Counted from the stretch's first letter, positions 44,787 through 55,751 are shown. The stretch: 64,000 nucleotides of DNA from Pseudomonas paralcaligenes (GCF_019655855.1 NZ_BPFX01000002.1:172146-236145), one strand, 5' to 3'. The notes: generated by a model not told the origin, from the letters alone. Program-made: numbers and translations.

Positions 44787-44989
44787 GAACTTTGCTCCTG
44801 TGTGCCGGTCCTTTCGCGGGCGCCGTCGCCGGGCCCGCGGTCGACTGCCGGACGGCCGAAAAGAATGTGTGGATCGCGCCTTGATCGGATTCGCTTCGAG
44901 GTGCAGGCTAGGCGCCCTCGTCGCGGCCAACAACACAACGACCGCCGCCGGTAACGAGCAGCAACACGCCTACAGGGGGAGGCAACTCG

Positions 44990-45118
44990 ATGAAACGCAA
45001 ACCGGATCTGTTGTGGGTACTGGTCATCCTGTTCGGCCTGGGCATGGTAACCACAGGTTACACCCAGGGTCTGTGGGACCGTCAGGGTAACCCGCCGGCC
45101 ACCGAGCAACAGCCCTGA
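44990..45118 (+). CDS. 42-residue single-pass membrane microprotein
   Basis: ATG 44990 to TGA 45116-45118 encodes a 42-residue protein starting MKRKPDLLWVLVILFGLGM and ending in a hydrophilic tail (TTGYTQGLWDRQGNPPATEQQP, residues 21-42, key residues Trp29, Asp30). A positively charged N-terminus precedes one helix (about residues 7-20), so N-in topology is likely, with the tail in the periplasm. A strong GGGGGAGG ribosome site lies 7 bases upstream. It stands alone between divergent EVE and convergent ygfA genes. I recall similar short proteins at this place in other pseudomonads but know no function. Confidence 0.78.
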   Translation: MKRKPDLLWVLVILFGLGMVTTGYTQGLWDRQGNPPATEQQP

Positions 45119-45164
45119 TCCACAGCCCGCATCGCCGCAGGGAACGCGGCGCCTTCACCGCCTC

Positions 45165-45764
45165 TCAGCCGTACCATCGCAGATCGGTCACCACCGCACC
45201 GAGCCTGACGTCCCAACTGGCCAAGGCCAGCCTGTCCACCCGCTGACACTCGTGAGCTGCGCCCAGAAGCGTCGGTTTGTGCCATTTTTTGCGCCTCTGC
45301 AGGTAAGCCAGGCTGCGGTCGTAGAAGCCTCCGCCCATCCCCAGTCGTCCGCCGTACGCGTCGAAGCCCACCAGTGGCAGCAGGATCAGGTCCAGAGCCC
45401 AGGCCTTGCGCTGGCGCGCCCGGCGGATGGCCGGCTCCTCGATGCGGAAGCGGTTGCGCACCAGCGCCTCGCCCGGCCGCACCCGCTGGAAGTGCATGCG
45501 AGTGCGTGGCCAGGGGCCGAGCACGGGCAGGTAGGTGGCCTTGCCACGGCGCTGCGCCGCGCGCAGCAGCGGACGCGGGTCGATCTCGCCGTCGTTGGGC
45601 AGGTACAGGGCGATGTGGCGGGCGCGGCGGAACAGCGGATGCTGCGCCAGCTGGCGGTAGAGGCCGCGGGCGGCGCGTCGTTGTTGCAGGGGGGGGAGGT
45701 TGCGGCGAGCCTGGCGGAGCTGGCGGCGTAGCGCCGCGCGTGAAAGATCACCAGCCAGGATCAT
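45165..45764 (-). CDS. ygfA: 5-formyltetrahydrofolate cyclo-ligase
   Basis: Converts 5-formyl-THF to 5,10-methenyl-THF with ATP. The 199-residue protein has the basic N-terminal helix RRQLRQARRNL, the folate/ATP loop LPLVGFDAYGGRLGMGGGFYDR (Gly-rich, Tyr) and normal length. The ATG at 45764 (MILAGDLSRA) is preferred; the in-frame start at 45824 would lie inside the 6S RNA. It is directly downstream of the 6S RNA gene, the ssrS-ygfA arrangement known in gamma-proteobacteria, so it is probably also transcribed by readthrough of 6S. Confidence 0.93.
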   Translation of the reverse strand: MILAGDLSRAALRRQLRQARRNLPPLQQRRAARGLYRQLAQHPLFRRARHIALYLPNDGEIDPRPLLRAAQRRGKATYLPVLGPWPRTRMHFQRVRPGEALVRNRFRIEEPAIRRARQRKAWALDLILLPLVGFDAYGGRLGMGGGFYDRSLAYLQRRKKWHKPTLLGAAHECQRVDRLALASWDVRLGAVVTDLRWYG

Positions 45765-45774
45765 GGAATTCGGG

Positions 45775-45953
45775 ACTCCCCGGTCGTGCCGCTGTCGGGT
45801 TAGCCCTTGAACCCGAAAGTTCAAGGTGGAGATTGCAGGAGGCGTTAAGGCTTTCCGTCAGGCGGACATGCACACCGGCCCCGCTGGCAACCCCCGTGGT
45901 TGTGCGTATCGGCTCAGGGACATCACCGACTGGCCAACACACCAGGGAGCTCG
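45775..45953 (-). ncRNA. ssrS: 6S RNA
   Basis: Regulatory RNA that mimics an open promoter and sequesters sigma-70 RNA polymerase in stationary phase. Reading the minus strand, the 5' closing stem starts near CCCGAGCTCCCTGG and pairs with the 3' end ACCGGGGAG; the conserved inner segments GTGTTGGCCAGTCGGTGA, CCGGTGTGCATGTCCGCC, ACGGAAAGCCTTAA and TTGAACTTTCGGGTTCAAGG (a hairpin) match my memory of Pseudomonas 6S. It lies between zapA and ygfA as expected. A TATACT -10 element is at 45960-45965. Ends are estimated to within a few bases. Confidence 0.93.
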
Positions 45954-45959
45954 GGGGCG

Positions 45960-45965
45960 AGTATA
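45960..45965 (-). promoter_or_regulatory. -10 element of the 6S RNA promoter
   Basis: TATACT on the minus strand, seven bases before the inferred 6S RNA start. No strong -35 hexamer was found at the expected distance. Confidence 0.6.
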
Positions 45966-45986
45966 CCCCATTCGGGCGCGCTGCGA

Positions 45987-46301
45987 TCAGAGCGCGTGAC
46001 CATCCGGATCGGCGGCGAGGGCGGAGTCGACGCGGCCGAGCAGGTCGCGCACCTGCTCGCGGGCGGCGCTGGCCTCCTGATCCAGACGCTGCTGCTTGTG
46101 CAGCAGGTCGTGGGTGATGTTCAGCGCGGCCATGACCGCGATGCGGTCGGCGCCGATGACTTTGCCGCCGGAGCGGATCTCGCGCATCTTGCCGTCGAGA
46201 TAGCGCGCGGCGCTCTCCAGGTTGGCGCGTTCGTCCGCCGGGCAGGCGATGCAGTATTCCTTGTCGAGGATATGCACGGTTACGGTTTTCGACTGGGTCA
46301 T
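45987..46301 (-). CDS. zapA: Cell division protein ZapA
   Basis: Binds and cross-links FtsZ filaments at the Z-ring. The 104-residue protein starts MTQSKTVTVHILDKEYCIACP, has the small alpha/beta head with RANLESAARYLDGKMREIR, the conserved RIAVMAALNITHDLL helix and a C-terminal coiled coil (about 70-100). Its ATG overlaps the stop of the upstream ZapB-like gene by four bases. 6S RNA and ygfA follow downstream. Confidence 0.95.
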   Translation of the reverse strand: MTQSKTVTVHILDKEYCIACPADERANLESAARYLDGKMREIRSGGKVIGADRIAVMAALNITHDLLHKQQRLDQEASAAREQVRDLLGRVDSALAADPDGHAL

Positions 46302-46507
46302 GAGTCCTGCTCCAGAGCTTTCAGGCGCGAAATCATCGCTTCGACCTTCTGCCGGGCCAATTCGTTCTTTTCGACCAGATGAGCGCGCTCTTCGCGCCAG
46401 CTCTTCTCCGCGGCGAGCAGGGAGCGATTCTGCGTCTTCAGCTGCTCGACACGCTGGATCAGCAGCTCCAGCTTGCCCGTGAGGGCTTGCAGTTCGGGGT
46501 TTTCCAT
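46298..46507 (-). CDS. ZapB-like coiled-coil protein (TIGR02449 type)
   Basis: A 69-residue protein that is almost entirely coiled coil: heptads from ELQALTGKLELLIQRVEQL through SWREERAHLVEKNELARQKVE to ISRLKALEQDS. This family is always next to zapA in pseudomonads and resembles ZapB, so a role in the Z-ring is likely but inferred. Start taken at 46507 (MENPELQ); an ATG three codons upstream (46516) is also possible and the ribosome site does not decide. Overlaps zapA (ATGA). Confidence 0.88.
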   Translation of the reverse strand: MENPELQALTGKLELLIQRVEQLKTQNRSLLAAEKSWREERAHLVEKNELARQKVEAMISRLKALEQDS

Positions 46508-46664
46508 CGTCTCCATACCTGGGCCGTGATCCCGGCACTATAAAGGATCGCGGGGAGGGGGCGGCAAGCGGCGTGCGGCAACGATGCGGTGGAAACCACA
46601 GCGCGCAGGCCCTACGATACGAAACCTTCATTCTAGAGATCGCGCGGTTCAGCGCCTGGTTGCC

Positions 46665-47219
46665 ATGCCCACTTCGAATTCCCCCTACGCCGCCTTCGCC
46701 GCCCTGCTGGCGAACTCCGGCAAAGCCGTTTCCCCCGCCGAACTGCACGGCCTGCTGCTGGGCCGCAGCTGCGCCGGTGCCGGCTTCGAGGCCGACGCCT
46801 GGCTGCAGGACGCCAGCGAGCTGCTCGGCGCCGAGCCGGCCGACAACGTGCGCCAGGCCCTGGTCGGCCTGCAGGAGATGGTCAAGGGCGAACTCGCCGG
46901 CAACGACATCACCCTGGTCCTGCTGCTGCCCGGCGACGACGAACCGCTGGCCGAGCGGGCCAAGGCCCTGGGCCAGTGGTGCCAGGGCTTCCTCGACGGC
47001 TTCGGCATGATCCTCGGCAACGCCGCGCTGAGCGCCGAGGCCATGGAAGTGCTGCAGGACCTCTCCGCCATCGCCCAGATCCAGAGCGCGCTGGAGGAAT
47101 CCGAGGACGGCGAGAGCGACTATATGGAAGTGATGGAATACCTGCGCGTCGCCCCGCTGCTGCTGTTCACCGAGTGCGGCAAGGCCGAAGCGCCCGCGCC
47201 CAAACCTTCCCTGCATTAA
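46665..47219 (+). CDS. ygfB: UPF0149 family protein (YgfB-like)
   Basis: A 184-residue all-helical protein of the UPF0149/YgfB family: [24 protein letters not shown] at the N-terminus and the conserved WCQGFLDGF motif near residue 105, then [11 protein letters not shown] and [16 protein letters not shown]. YgfB in P. aeruginosa has been linked to control of beta-lactamase expression through AlpA repression (recalled). First gene of the ygfB-pepP-ubiH-thioesterase-ubiI series, divergent from the zapB/zapA pair. ATG 46665 is chosen as family start; the ribosome site is weak. Confidence 0.93.
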   Translation: MPTSNSPYAAFAALLANSGKAVSPAELHGLLLGRSCAGAGFEADAWLQDASELLGAEPADNVRQALVGLQEMVKGELAGNDITLVLLLPGDDEPLAERAKALGQWCQGFLDGFGMILGNAALSAEAMEVLQDLSAIAQIQSALEESEDGESDYMEVMEYLRVAPLLLFTECGKAEAPAPKPSLH

Positions 47220-47228
47220 GGTCGAGCC

Positions 47229-48559
<1,331 letters not shown>

Positions 48560-48560
<1 letters not shown>

Positions 48561-49744
48561 TGGCCCACGCGCAGCTCGTCATCGTCGGCGGCGGCCTGGT
48601 CGGCGCCAGTCTGGCCCTGGCGCTGCAGGCCGGAGCCAGGGCGCGCGGCTGGCGCATCGTGCTGGTCGAGCCGTTCGCCCCGGGCGACGCCTGGCAGCCG
48701 AGCTACGACGCCCGTTCCAGCGCCCTGTCCTACGGCAGCCGGCAGATCTTCGAGCGCCTCGGCCTGTGGCCGGCGCTGGCCGAGCGGGCCGAGGCCATCA
48801 CCCGCATCCAGGTCTCCGACCAGGGCCGCTTCGGCGCCACCCGCCTGTCCGCCGAGGATGAAGGCGTGCCGGCCCTCGGCTATGTGCTGGAGAACGCTTG
48901 GATGGGCCACTGCCTGTGGCGCGCCCTCGACCCCGGCGTGGTCGAGTGGCGCTGCCCGGCGGAAGTGACCCGCATGGAGGCGCTGGACGACGGCTACCGC
49001 CTGTTCCTCGACGACGACTCCAGCCTGGACTGCGACCTCGCCGTGCTGGCCGATGGCGGCCGCTCGGGTCTGCGCGAACAGCTCGGCATCGCCGTGCGCC
49101 ACACCCCATACGATCAGTGCGCGCTGATCGCCAACGTCAGCACGGCCGACGCCCACGGCGGCCAGGCCTTCGAGCGCTTCACCGAGCAGGGGCCGCTGGC
49201 TCTGCTGCCGCTGGCGGACGATCGCTCCGCGCTGGTGTGGACCCGCCCGCCGGTGGATGCCGAGCGCCTGCAGCGCCTGCCCGAGCGCGAGTTCCTCGGC
49301 GAGCTGCAGCAGGTCTTCGGCTACCGCCTCGGCGCGCTGCGCCAGGTCGGCGCCCGCCACGTCTACCCGCTGGCGCTGGTCGAGGCCACCGAGCAGGTGC
49401 GCCCGCACCTGGTGGTGCTCGGCAACGCCGCCCACAGCCTGCACCCGGTGGCGGGGCAGGGCTTCAACCTTTCCCTGCGCGACGCCCAGGCGCTCGCCGA
49501 CACGCTGCTGGAGAGCGAGGGTGGCGTCGGCGAATTCGCCACGCTGCAGCGCTACCTGGAGCGCCAGCGCCAGGACCAGGCCCTGACCGTGGGCTTCTCC
49601 GACCGCGTCACGCGCCTGTTCGGCCGCGGCGAGTCGCTGCTGGTGGCCGGACGCACCCTGGGCCTGCTCGGCCTCGATCTGCTACCGCCGGCCAAGCGCT
49701 GGTTCGCCCGCCAGGCCATGGGCCTGGGCACCCGCACCCTATGA
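48560..49744 (+). CDS. ubiH: 2-octaprenyl-6-methoxyphenol hydroxylase UbiH
   Basis: FAD monooxygenase for a ring hydroxylation in aerobic ubiquinone synthesis. The 394-residue protein has IVGGGLVGASLALAL (FAD ADP-binding), DARSSALSYGSRQIFERLG, LAVLADGGRSGLREQLGI and GNAAHSLHPVAGQGFNLSLRD. ATG 48560 shares its A with the pepP stop. Position between pepP and ubiI matches the E. coli pepP-ubiH-ubiI order, with a thioesterase-like gene inserted. Confidence 0.95.
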
Positions 49745-49753
49745 GAAAGACCG

Positions 49754-50236
49754 ATGACTGATCGTAAACTGGCGCGCCGCGCGCGCCTGCTGCGGCTTGG
49801 CCTGAACCTGTATCCGCCCTACCTGGGCGCGGGCATCCGCGTGCAGCGCATTTCCGCCGACTGCCGCGAGGCGCGGGTGAAGATGGCCTTGCGCTGGTAC
49901 AACCGCAACTTCGTCGGCACCCAGTTCGGCGGCTCGCTGTACAGCATGATCGACCCCTTCTACATGCTGCTGCTGATGCCCCTGTTGGGCGACGACTATA
50001 TCGTCTGGGACAAGGCCGCCAGCATCGACTTCGTCAGCCCGGGCAAGGGCCCGGTGTTCGCCGACTTCCGCATCGACGACGCCCTCCTGGCGGAAATCCG
50101 CGACAAGACCGCCGGCGGAGACAAGTACCTGCCCGAGCTGCACGTGGAGATTCGCGACGGCGAAGGTACCCTGGTGGCTACCGCGCACAAGACCCTGTAC
50201 GTGCGCCTGAAGCCGCGTGCGCGGCAAGCGGCATAA
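49754..50236 (+). CDS. DUF4442 hotdog-fold thioesterase-like protein
   Basis: A 160-residue protein with a single hotdog fold (WYNRNFVGTQFGGSLYSMIDPFYMLLLMPLLG helix-containing core, then AASIDFVSPGKGPVFADFRI strands). DUF4442 proteins are related to YiiD/PaaI-type acyl-CoA thioesterases; the catalytic residue is not certain. It lies 9 bases after ubiH and 9 before ubiI, so it is part of the ubiquinone operon. A role on a ubiquinone or lipid intermediate is inference from position only. Corresponds to PA5222. Confidence 0.88.
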   Translation: MTDRKLARRARLLRLGLNLYPPYLGAGIRVQRISADCREARVKMALRWYNRNFVGTQFGGSLYSMIDPFYMLLLMPLLGDDYIVWDKAASIDFVSPGKGPVFADFRIDDALLAEIRDKTAGGDKYLPELHVEIRDGEGTLVATAHKTLYVRLKPRARQAA

Positions 50237-50245
50237 GGAAGCGAG

Positions 50246-51463
50246 ATGCAAGCGGACCTGATCATCGTTGGTGCCGGCATGGTCGGCAGCGCCCTGGCCC
50301 TGGCCCTGGAACACAGCGGCCTGGAGATTCTGGTGGTCGATGGCGGGCCGCTCAGCGTGCGCCCCTTCGATGCCGAAGGCGCCTTCGAGCCGCGGGTCAG
50401 CGCCCTGTCCGCGGCCAGCCAGCGCATCCTCGAACGCCTGGGTGTGTGGGACGGCATCGCCGCCCGGCGCGCCTCGCCCTACCGCGACATGCGCGTGTGG
50501 GACGGTTCCGGCACCGGCAGCGTGCACTTCTCCGCCGCCAGCGTGCATGCCGAGATGCTTGGCCATATCGTCGAGAACCGGGTGGTGCAGGACGCCTTGC
50601 TCGATCGCCTGCACGACAGCCGCATCGGCCTGCTCGGCAGCGCGCGCCTGGAGCAGCTGCGCCGCTCCGGTGACGGCTGGCTGCTGACCCTGGCCGACGG
50701 CCGCGAGCTGCGCGCGCCGCTGCTGGTGGCCGCCGACGGCGCCAACTCGGCGGTGCGTCGCCTGGCCGGCTGCGCCACCCGCGAGTGGGATTACCTGCAC
50801 CACGCCATCGTCACCAGCGTGCGCTGCGAGCGGCCGCACCAGGCCACCGCCTGGCAGCGCTTCACCGACGACGGCCCGCTGGCCTTCCTGCCGCTCGACC
50901 GCCAGGGCGACGCGCACTGGTGCTCGATCGTCTGGTCCACCGTGCCGGAGCAGGCCGAGCGCCTGATGGCGCTGGACGACGCGGCCTTCCGCCACGAGCT
51001 GGGCAAGGCTTTCGAGTGGAGCCTGGGGCCGGTCGTCGCGGCCGATCCCCGGCTGTGCATCCCGCTGCGCCAGCGCCACGCCAAGCGCTACGTGGAAAGC
51101 GGCCTGGCGCTGATCGGCGACGCCGCCCACAGCATCCACCCGCTGGCCGGCCAGGGCGTCAACCTCGGCTTCCTCGACGCCGCGGTGCTGGCCGAGGTGC
51201 TGCTGCACGCGCTGGAGCGTGGCGAACAGCCGAACGACGTGCGCGTGCTGAGCCGCTACGAGCGCCGGCGCATGCCGCACAACCTAGCGATGATGGCGGC
51301 GATGGAGGGCTTCGAGCGCCTGTTCCAGGCCGACCCGCTGCCGATCCGCTGGCTGCGCAACAGCGGCCTGAACTGGGTCGACGAGCTGCCGGACGCCAAG
51401 GCCCTGTTCGTCCGTCGCGCCCTCGGCCTGGCCGGCGACCTGCCGGTGCTGGCGCGGGTATAG
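50246..51463 (+). CDS. ubiI: UbiI/VisC-family FAD-dependent hydroxylase of ubiquinone synthesis
   Basis: A 405-residue flavin monooxygenase with IVGAGMVGSALALALE, FEPRVSALSAASQRILERLGVW, VAADGANSAVRRLAG and GDAAHSIHPLAGQGVNLGFLD. In E. coli UbiI hydroxylates C5 of the ring; VisC is the older name. It closes the ygfB-pepP-ubiH-thioesterase-ubiI series. ATG 50246 follows AAGGAAGCGAG. The C-terminus is slightly extended over the E. coli protein. Confidence 0.92.
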   Translation: MQADLIIVGAGMVGSALALALEHSGLEILVVDGGPLSVRPFDAEGAFEPRVSALSAASQRILERLGVWDGIAARRASPYRDMRVWDGSGTGSVHFSAASVHAEMLGHIVENRVVQDALLDRLHDSRIGLLGSARLEQLRRSGDGWLLTLADGRELRAPLLVAADGANSAVRRLAGCATREWDYLHHAIVTSVRCERPHQATAWQRFTDDGPLAFLPLDRQGDAHWCSIVWSTVPEQAERLMALDDAAFRHELGKAFEWSLGPVVAADPRLCIPLRQRHAKRYVESGLALIGDAAHSIHPLAGQGVNLGFLDAAVLAEVLLHALERGEQPNDVRVLSRYERRRMPHNLAMMAAMEGFERLFQADPLPIRWLRNSGLNWVDELPDAKALFVRRALGLAGDLPVLARV

Positions 51464-51536
51464 CGCTCCGGCCCGAGGGTTTGCCAGAAGCGGGTGGCAT
51501 GAGTGGCTTGCCAGCAGCCGGCCTCATCCGGACAAT

Positions 51537-51555
51537 GCGATGAATTATCATTTGT
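51537..51555. promoter_or_regulatory. Candidate Fur box upstream of the ECF sigma gene
   Basis: The stretch around GAATTATCATTTG agrees with about 10 of 19 positions of the Fur consensus, including the full ATCATT half. It lies 13 bases before the sigma factor start, as expected for an iron-repressed signalling cassette. Confidence 0.5.
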
Positions 51556-51567
51556 AACTTCATCGCC

Positions 51568-52068
51568 ATGTCCTGCTCCGACTCTCGTTCCCTGCATGCG
51601 CTCTACAGCGAGCACAACGGCTGGCTGAAGGGCTGGTTGCGTGCCCGCCTTGGCAATGCCAGCGATGCGGCCGACCTGGCCCAGGACACCTTCGTCCGGG
51701 TGCTCGCCGCGCGCAACGTCGAGGCCATCCGCGAGCCGCGCACCTACCTCAGCGCCATCGCCCGCGCGCTGATGATCGACAAGTTCCGCCGCCAGGCCAT
51801 CGAGCAGGCCTATCTGGACGCGCTGGCGCTGCGCCCCGAGCCGCTGGACATTGCCCCGGAAACCCGCCTGTTGATCCTGGAAACCCTGACCGCCGTCGAT
51901 GCCATGCTCGACGGCCTGGGCGAGCGCACCCGGCGCATCTTCCTCGCCGTGCAGCTCGAAGGGCTGAGCTACGTGGCCACGGGCGAGCGTCTCGGCGTGT
52001 CGGTGACCACGGTGAAGAAGCACATGATCCGCGCCATGACCCAGTGCCTGTTGTTGGTGGACGATTGA
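51568..52068 (+). CDS. FecI-type ECF sigma factor
   Basis: A 166-residue iron-starvation sigma factor. Region 2 is clear (LYSEHNGWLKGWLRARLGNASDAADLAQDTFVRVLA, with the DAxDLxQDxF signature) and region 4 has the HTH GLSYVATGERLGVSVTTVKKHMIRAM. Length and the next two genes (FecR-type anti-sigma factor, STN-domain TonB receptor) define a cell-surface signalling cassette. Preceded by a candidate Fur box. Not recalled at this place in PAO1, so the cassette looks inserted between ubiI and the iron ABC genes. Confidence 0.95.
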   Translation: MSCSDSRSLHALYSEHNGWLKGWLRARLGNASDAADLAQDTFVRVLAARNVEAIREPRTYLSAIARALMIDKFRRQAIEQAYLDALALRPEPLDIAPETRLLILETLTAVDAMLDGLGERTRRIFLAVQLEGLSYVATGERLGVSVTTVKKHMIRAMTQCLLLVDD

Positions 52069-53016
52069 ATGGCCGCCAGCCTGGATCGCAAGACCCTAGA
52101 AGCCGCCGCCACCTGGTACGTGCAGCTCAACGCCGCGCCGCCCAGCGAGGCCGAGCGCCAGGCCTGGCGTGACTGGCTGGGCGAGAGCGCGGCCAATGCC
52201 CAGGCCTGGGCGCGGGTGGAAAAGCTCCAGCGGCAACTGGGTGCTCTGCCGCAGGAGGTGGCCTTGCCGACTTTGGCCGGGGTGCGTGCCCGGCGCCGGG
52301 CCGTGCTCAAGACCCTGGGCATCCTGCTGGCGGTGGGCGCCACCGGCTGGACGGCCGGCGAGCTGGCGCCGACCGCGGCCTGGCTGGCCCAACACCGCAC
52401 CGCCAAGGGCCAGCGTCGTCGCCTGCGTCTGGAGGATGGCAGCCGACTCGACCTGAATACCGACAGCGCGGTGGATGTCGCCTACGACGACACCTTGCGC
52501 CGGGTGTACCTGCGCCGTGGCGAGATATTCATCGAGACCGTCGCCGATCCGGCGGGCCGCCCCTTCGTGGTTCACACGGAGGAGGGCAGCGTGCGCGCCC
52601 TCGGTACGCGCTTCAGCGTGCGCAGCGAAGCGGGGCGCAGCGAGGTCCGGGTGATGCAGCATGCCGTCGAGCTGCGGCCTGTGCAGCAGCCGTCCTCGGT
52701 ATTGCGTGTGGAGGCCGGACAGCAGGCCGACTTCGGCAGCCAGCGCCTCGGTTCGCCCCGGGAACTGGTCGCCGGCAGCGGCGCCTGGACCGAGGGCATG
52801 TTGACGGTCATCGAATGGCGCCTGGCGGATTTCCTGGCCGAGCTGGAACGCTACCGGCCCGGCTATGTGCGCTGCGCCGAGACGGTCGCCGACCTGCGCC
52901 TGTCCGGCGCCTTCCGCCTCGATGACACCGACCTGATCCTGGAAAACCTCGGTGCCTCGCTTCCGATTCGCGTGCGGTACCTGACGCGTTACTGGGTGCG
53001 GGTCGAGCCGGCCTGA
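52069..53016 (+). CDS. FecR-type anti-sigma factor / sigma regulator
   Basis: A 315-residue inner-membrane protein. The cytoplasmic N-terminus (DUF4880-like, about 1-80, AATWYVQLNAAPPSEAERQAWRDWL) binds the sigma factor; a helix at about 83-102 (LKTLGILLAVGATGWTAG) crosses the membrane; the FecR periplasmic domain follows (RLRLEDGSRLDLNTDSAVDV, VYLRRGEIFIETVAD, VRALGTRFSVRSEAG) and ends in an STN-like C-terminal part that contacts the receptor. It begins immediately after the sigma stop codon (TGAATG). Confidence 0.95.
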   Translation: MAASLDRKTLEAAATWYVQLNAAPPSEAERQAWRDWLGESAANAQAWARVEKLQRQLGALPQEVALPTLAGVRARRRAVLKTLGILLAVGATGWTAGELAPTAAWLAQHRTAKGQRRRLRLEDGSRLDLNTDSAVDVAYDDTLRRVYLRRGEIFIETVADPAGRPFVVHTEEGSVRALGTRFSVRSEAGRSEVRVMQHAVELRPVQQPSSVLRVEAGQQADFGSQRLGSPRELVAGSGAWTEGMLTVIEWRLADFLAELERYRPGYVRCAETVADLRLSGAFRLDDTDLILENLGASLPIRVRYLTRYWVRVEPA

Positions 53017-53119
53017 AAATAATTCAGTCACTGGGTTGCCGATTTTCATTCTCATCCGGCCAAGCAATGAAGCGGTGAACGCTGCCGCACTTCTGCCATG
53101 CCAACCGAAGGAAAATTGC

Positions 53120-55567
53120 ATGACCCGTCTTTCTCCGCGAGCGTCCAGGCCGCTGGCCCATGCCCTCCACCTGGCGCTGTTCGGCCTGACCGCCGCACCG
53201 TTCGCGCTGTTGCCAGGCCAGGTCGCCGCCCAGACCGGAATGGCCCAGACCGAAGCGGCTACCTACAACATTGCCGCCGGCCCGCTGGGCACGGCCCTGA
53301 GCCAGTTCGCTACCGCCGCCGGCGTGACCCTGTCGTTCGCTGCCGAGCAGACCCAGGGCCGCAGCTCGCCAGGCTTGCAAGGCGCCTATTCGGTGGACGA
53401 GGGGCTGAGCCGGCTGCTCGCGGGCAGCGGCCTGCTGGCGCAGCGCCAGGGCAACGGCGGGTATGTACTGGTGCCGGCCACCGTGGCCGGGGAAACGGCG
53501 CTAGAGCTGTCGGCCCTGAGCATCTCCGGCAAGGCGCCGGGCTCGACCACCGAGGGCTCCGGCTCCTACACCACGGACTCCTCCAGCAGTTCCACGCGCC
53601 TGAACCTGTCGCCCAGGGAAACGCCGCAGTCGGTCACCGTCCTGACCCGGCAACGCATGGAAGACCAGCGGCTCGACAGCCTCACCGATGCCCTCGACGC
53701 CACCACCGGCATCACGGTGATTCGCGAGAGCCTGGGGGCGGACAGCACCACCTACCTGTCGCGCGGCTTCCCGATCAGAAACTTCGAGATCGACGGCGTG
53801 CCCACGTCGGCAAGCATGGACAACTACACCCAGAACACCGCGATGTACGACCGGGTGGAAGTGGTGCGTGGCGCCACCGGGCTGATCAGCGGCCTGGGCA
53901 ACCCCTCGGCGACCATAAACCTGATCCGCAAGCGGCCCGGCAACGAGCCACAGGTCATCCTCAGCGCCGAGGCGGGCAGCTGGGACCGCTACGGGCTGGG
54001 CGTGGACGTCGGCGGCGTGCTGAACGACAGCGGTACCGCGCGTGCCCGCTTCGTCGCCGAGCACAAGGACGAGCATGCCTGGATCGACCGCTTCAGCCAG
54101 GAGCTGACGACCCTCTATGGCATCACCGAGCTGGACCTGACGGACGCGACCCTGCTGACCCTGGGCTTCAGCCACCAGATCACCCACAGCAACGCGCCGA
54201 TGCGCACCGGCTTTCCGCTGTTCACCACCGACGGTGGCATGACCGACATCAAGCGCTCCTTCAATACCTCGCCCGACTGGAGCTACTACGATCGCCAGCA
54301 GAGCACGCTGTTCACCTCCGTCGAACAGCATTTCGCCAATGGCTGGAGTGGCAAGCTGGAGTACAGCCACGCGCGCAATGACTACGACACCGTGGTCAGC
54401 TACATGGATGGTGAAATCGATCCCGCCACCGGCGGCGGTGCCTACATCATGCCGACCCGCTGGCAGGCGACGCCCGAGCAGGACAACCTCGATGCCTATC
54501 TGACTGGCTCGTTCCCGCTGTTCGGTCGCGAGCACGAACTGATCGGCGGCGTCACCCTGTCGCGCGTCGAGGAGCGCGGCACCTCGAACTTCGGCGGCTG
54601 GAAGCGGGCAAGCTCGGGCTACGAGGGCGATATCCCGAACATCTACGACTGGGATGGCAAGACGCCCAAACCGCACTTCGACAAGATCGGCGAGAACGAC
54701 GTGACCGAGAGCCAGTATGCCGGCTACCTCACCTCGCGCTGGCGCCTGACCGATGCCGCCAGCCTGATTCTCGGCGCCCGCGTGGTGGACTGGAACCGCG
54801 AGAGCAAGAACCGCCTGTACGCCGGCACCCGCAGCAAGACCGAGCGCACCGAGAGTGGGATCGTCATCCCCTATGCCGGCTTCACCTACGACCTGAGTGA
54901 CATCTGGACCGCCTACGCCAGCTACACCCAGATATTCAACCCGCAGTCGGCCAGTGTGCGCGACGTCAACGGCTCGCCGCTCGACCCGCTGGAGGGCACC
55001 GGCTATGAAGTGGGCCTGAAGGCCGGCTTCTACGAGGGGCGTCTGAACACCAGCCTGGCGCTGTTCCGGGTCGAGCAGGACAACCTGGCGGTGGCCGACG
55101 GCAGAAGGCTGCAACCCAACGGCTTCCAGGCCTACAGGGCCGAGAGCGGCACCACCAGCGAAGGGGTGGAGCTGGAGGTCACCGGCGAGCTCGGCGACGG
55201 CTGGCAGTTCACCGGCGGCTATTCCTACAGCGTCAGCTTCAACGATGACGACCGGCGCATCGTCACCGAGATCCCGCGCAACAGCGTCAAGCTGTTCACC
55301 ACCTACCGCCTGCCCGGTGCGCTGGACAAGCTCACCGTCGGTGGCGGGCTGAACTGGCAGAGCGAGGCCGGCTACGACCTCTACTACGCCACCACGCAGA
55401 GCAGCTACGCCCTAGCCAGCCTGATGGCCAGGTACCAGATCACGCCGGCGCTGTCGGCGACGCTGAACGTCAACAACCTGTTCGACAAGGAGTACTACAC
55501 CACCACGGCGGCAGGTCTGTATGGCGCGCCCCGCAACTTCATGACGACGCTGCGCTACGCCTACTGA
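53120..55567 (+). CDS. TonB-dependent ferric-siderophore receptor with STN signalling domain
   Basis: An 815-residue outer-membrane transducer. Signal peptide 1-38 (VAA/Q), STN signalling domain about 48-118 ([43 protein letters not shown]), TonB box region about 130-140 ([10 protein letters not shown]), plug domain about 155-275 ([45 protein letters not shown]), and a 22-strand barrel ending [11 protein letters not shown] with a terminal aromatic. The plug motifs match the FpvA/FoxA-type ferric hydroxamate/pyoverdine receptors; the exact siderophore is unknown. ATG 53120 has AAGGAAAA upstream. Expected to be induced through the sigma/anti-sigma pair when its ligand is bound. Confidence 0.94.
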   Translation: MTRLSPRASRPLAHALHLALFGLTAAPFALLPGQVAAQTGMAQTEAATYNIAAGPLGTALSQFATAAGVTLSFAAEQTQGRSSPGLQGAYSVDEGLSRLLAGSGLLAQRQGNGGYVLVPATVAGETALELSALSISGKAPGSTTEGSGSYTTDSSSSSTRLNLSPRETPQSVTVLTRQRMEDQRLDSLTDALDATTGITVIRESLGADSTTYLSRGFPIRNFEIDGVPTSASMDNYTQNTAMYDRVEVVRGATGLISGLGNPSATINLIRKRPGNEPQVILSAEAGSWDRYGLGVDVGGVLNDSGTARARFVAEHKDEHAWIDRFSQELTTLYGITELDLTDATLLTLGFSHQITHSNAPMRTGFPLFTTDGGMTDIKRSFNTSPDWSYYDRQQSTLFTSVEQHFANGWSGKLEYSHARNDYDTVVSYMDGEIDPATGGGAYIMPTRWQATPEQDNLDAYLTGSFPLFGREHELIGGVTLSRVEERGTSNFGGWKRASSGYEGDIPNIYDWDGKTPKPHFDKIGENDVTESQYAGYLTSRWRLTDAASLILGARVVDWNRESKNRLYAGTRSKTERTESGIVIPYAGFTYDLSDIWTAYASYTQIFNPQSASVRDVNGSPLDPLEGTGYEVGLKAGFYEGRLNTSLALFRVEQDNLAVADGRRLQPNGFQAYRAESGTTSEGVELEVTGELGDGWQFTGGYSYSVSFNDDDRRIVTEIPRNSVKLFTTYRLPGALDKLTVGGGLNWQSEAGYDLYYATTQSSYALASLMARYQITPALSATLNVNNLFDKEYYTTTAAGLYGAPRNFMTTLRYAY

Positions 55568-55751
55568 GGCGCAGCGCTTTCGACCTGCCGCAACGAGCCG
55601 GCCTCACGCCTTGTGCAGGCGCGGCGTGGCTGCGGCATGTCTTGCCGTAATGGGGCGCGGCAGCCTGATCCCGGACATATGTGCGGAGCATCGGACAGCA
55701 CGCTGCGCACCCCGAAACACTTCGACATACACACCATGCTCATTTGCAACT

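Noticed and set aside
45765..45824. Upstream start for ygfA at 45824
   Set aside because: It would place coding sequence inside the 3' part of the 6S RNA, and the extra residues do not resemble the family.
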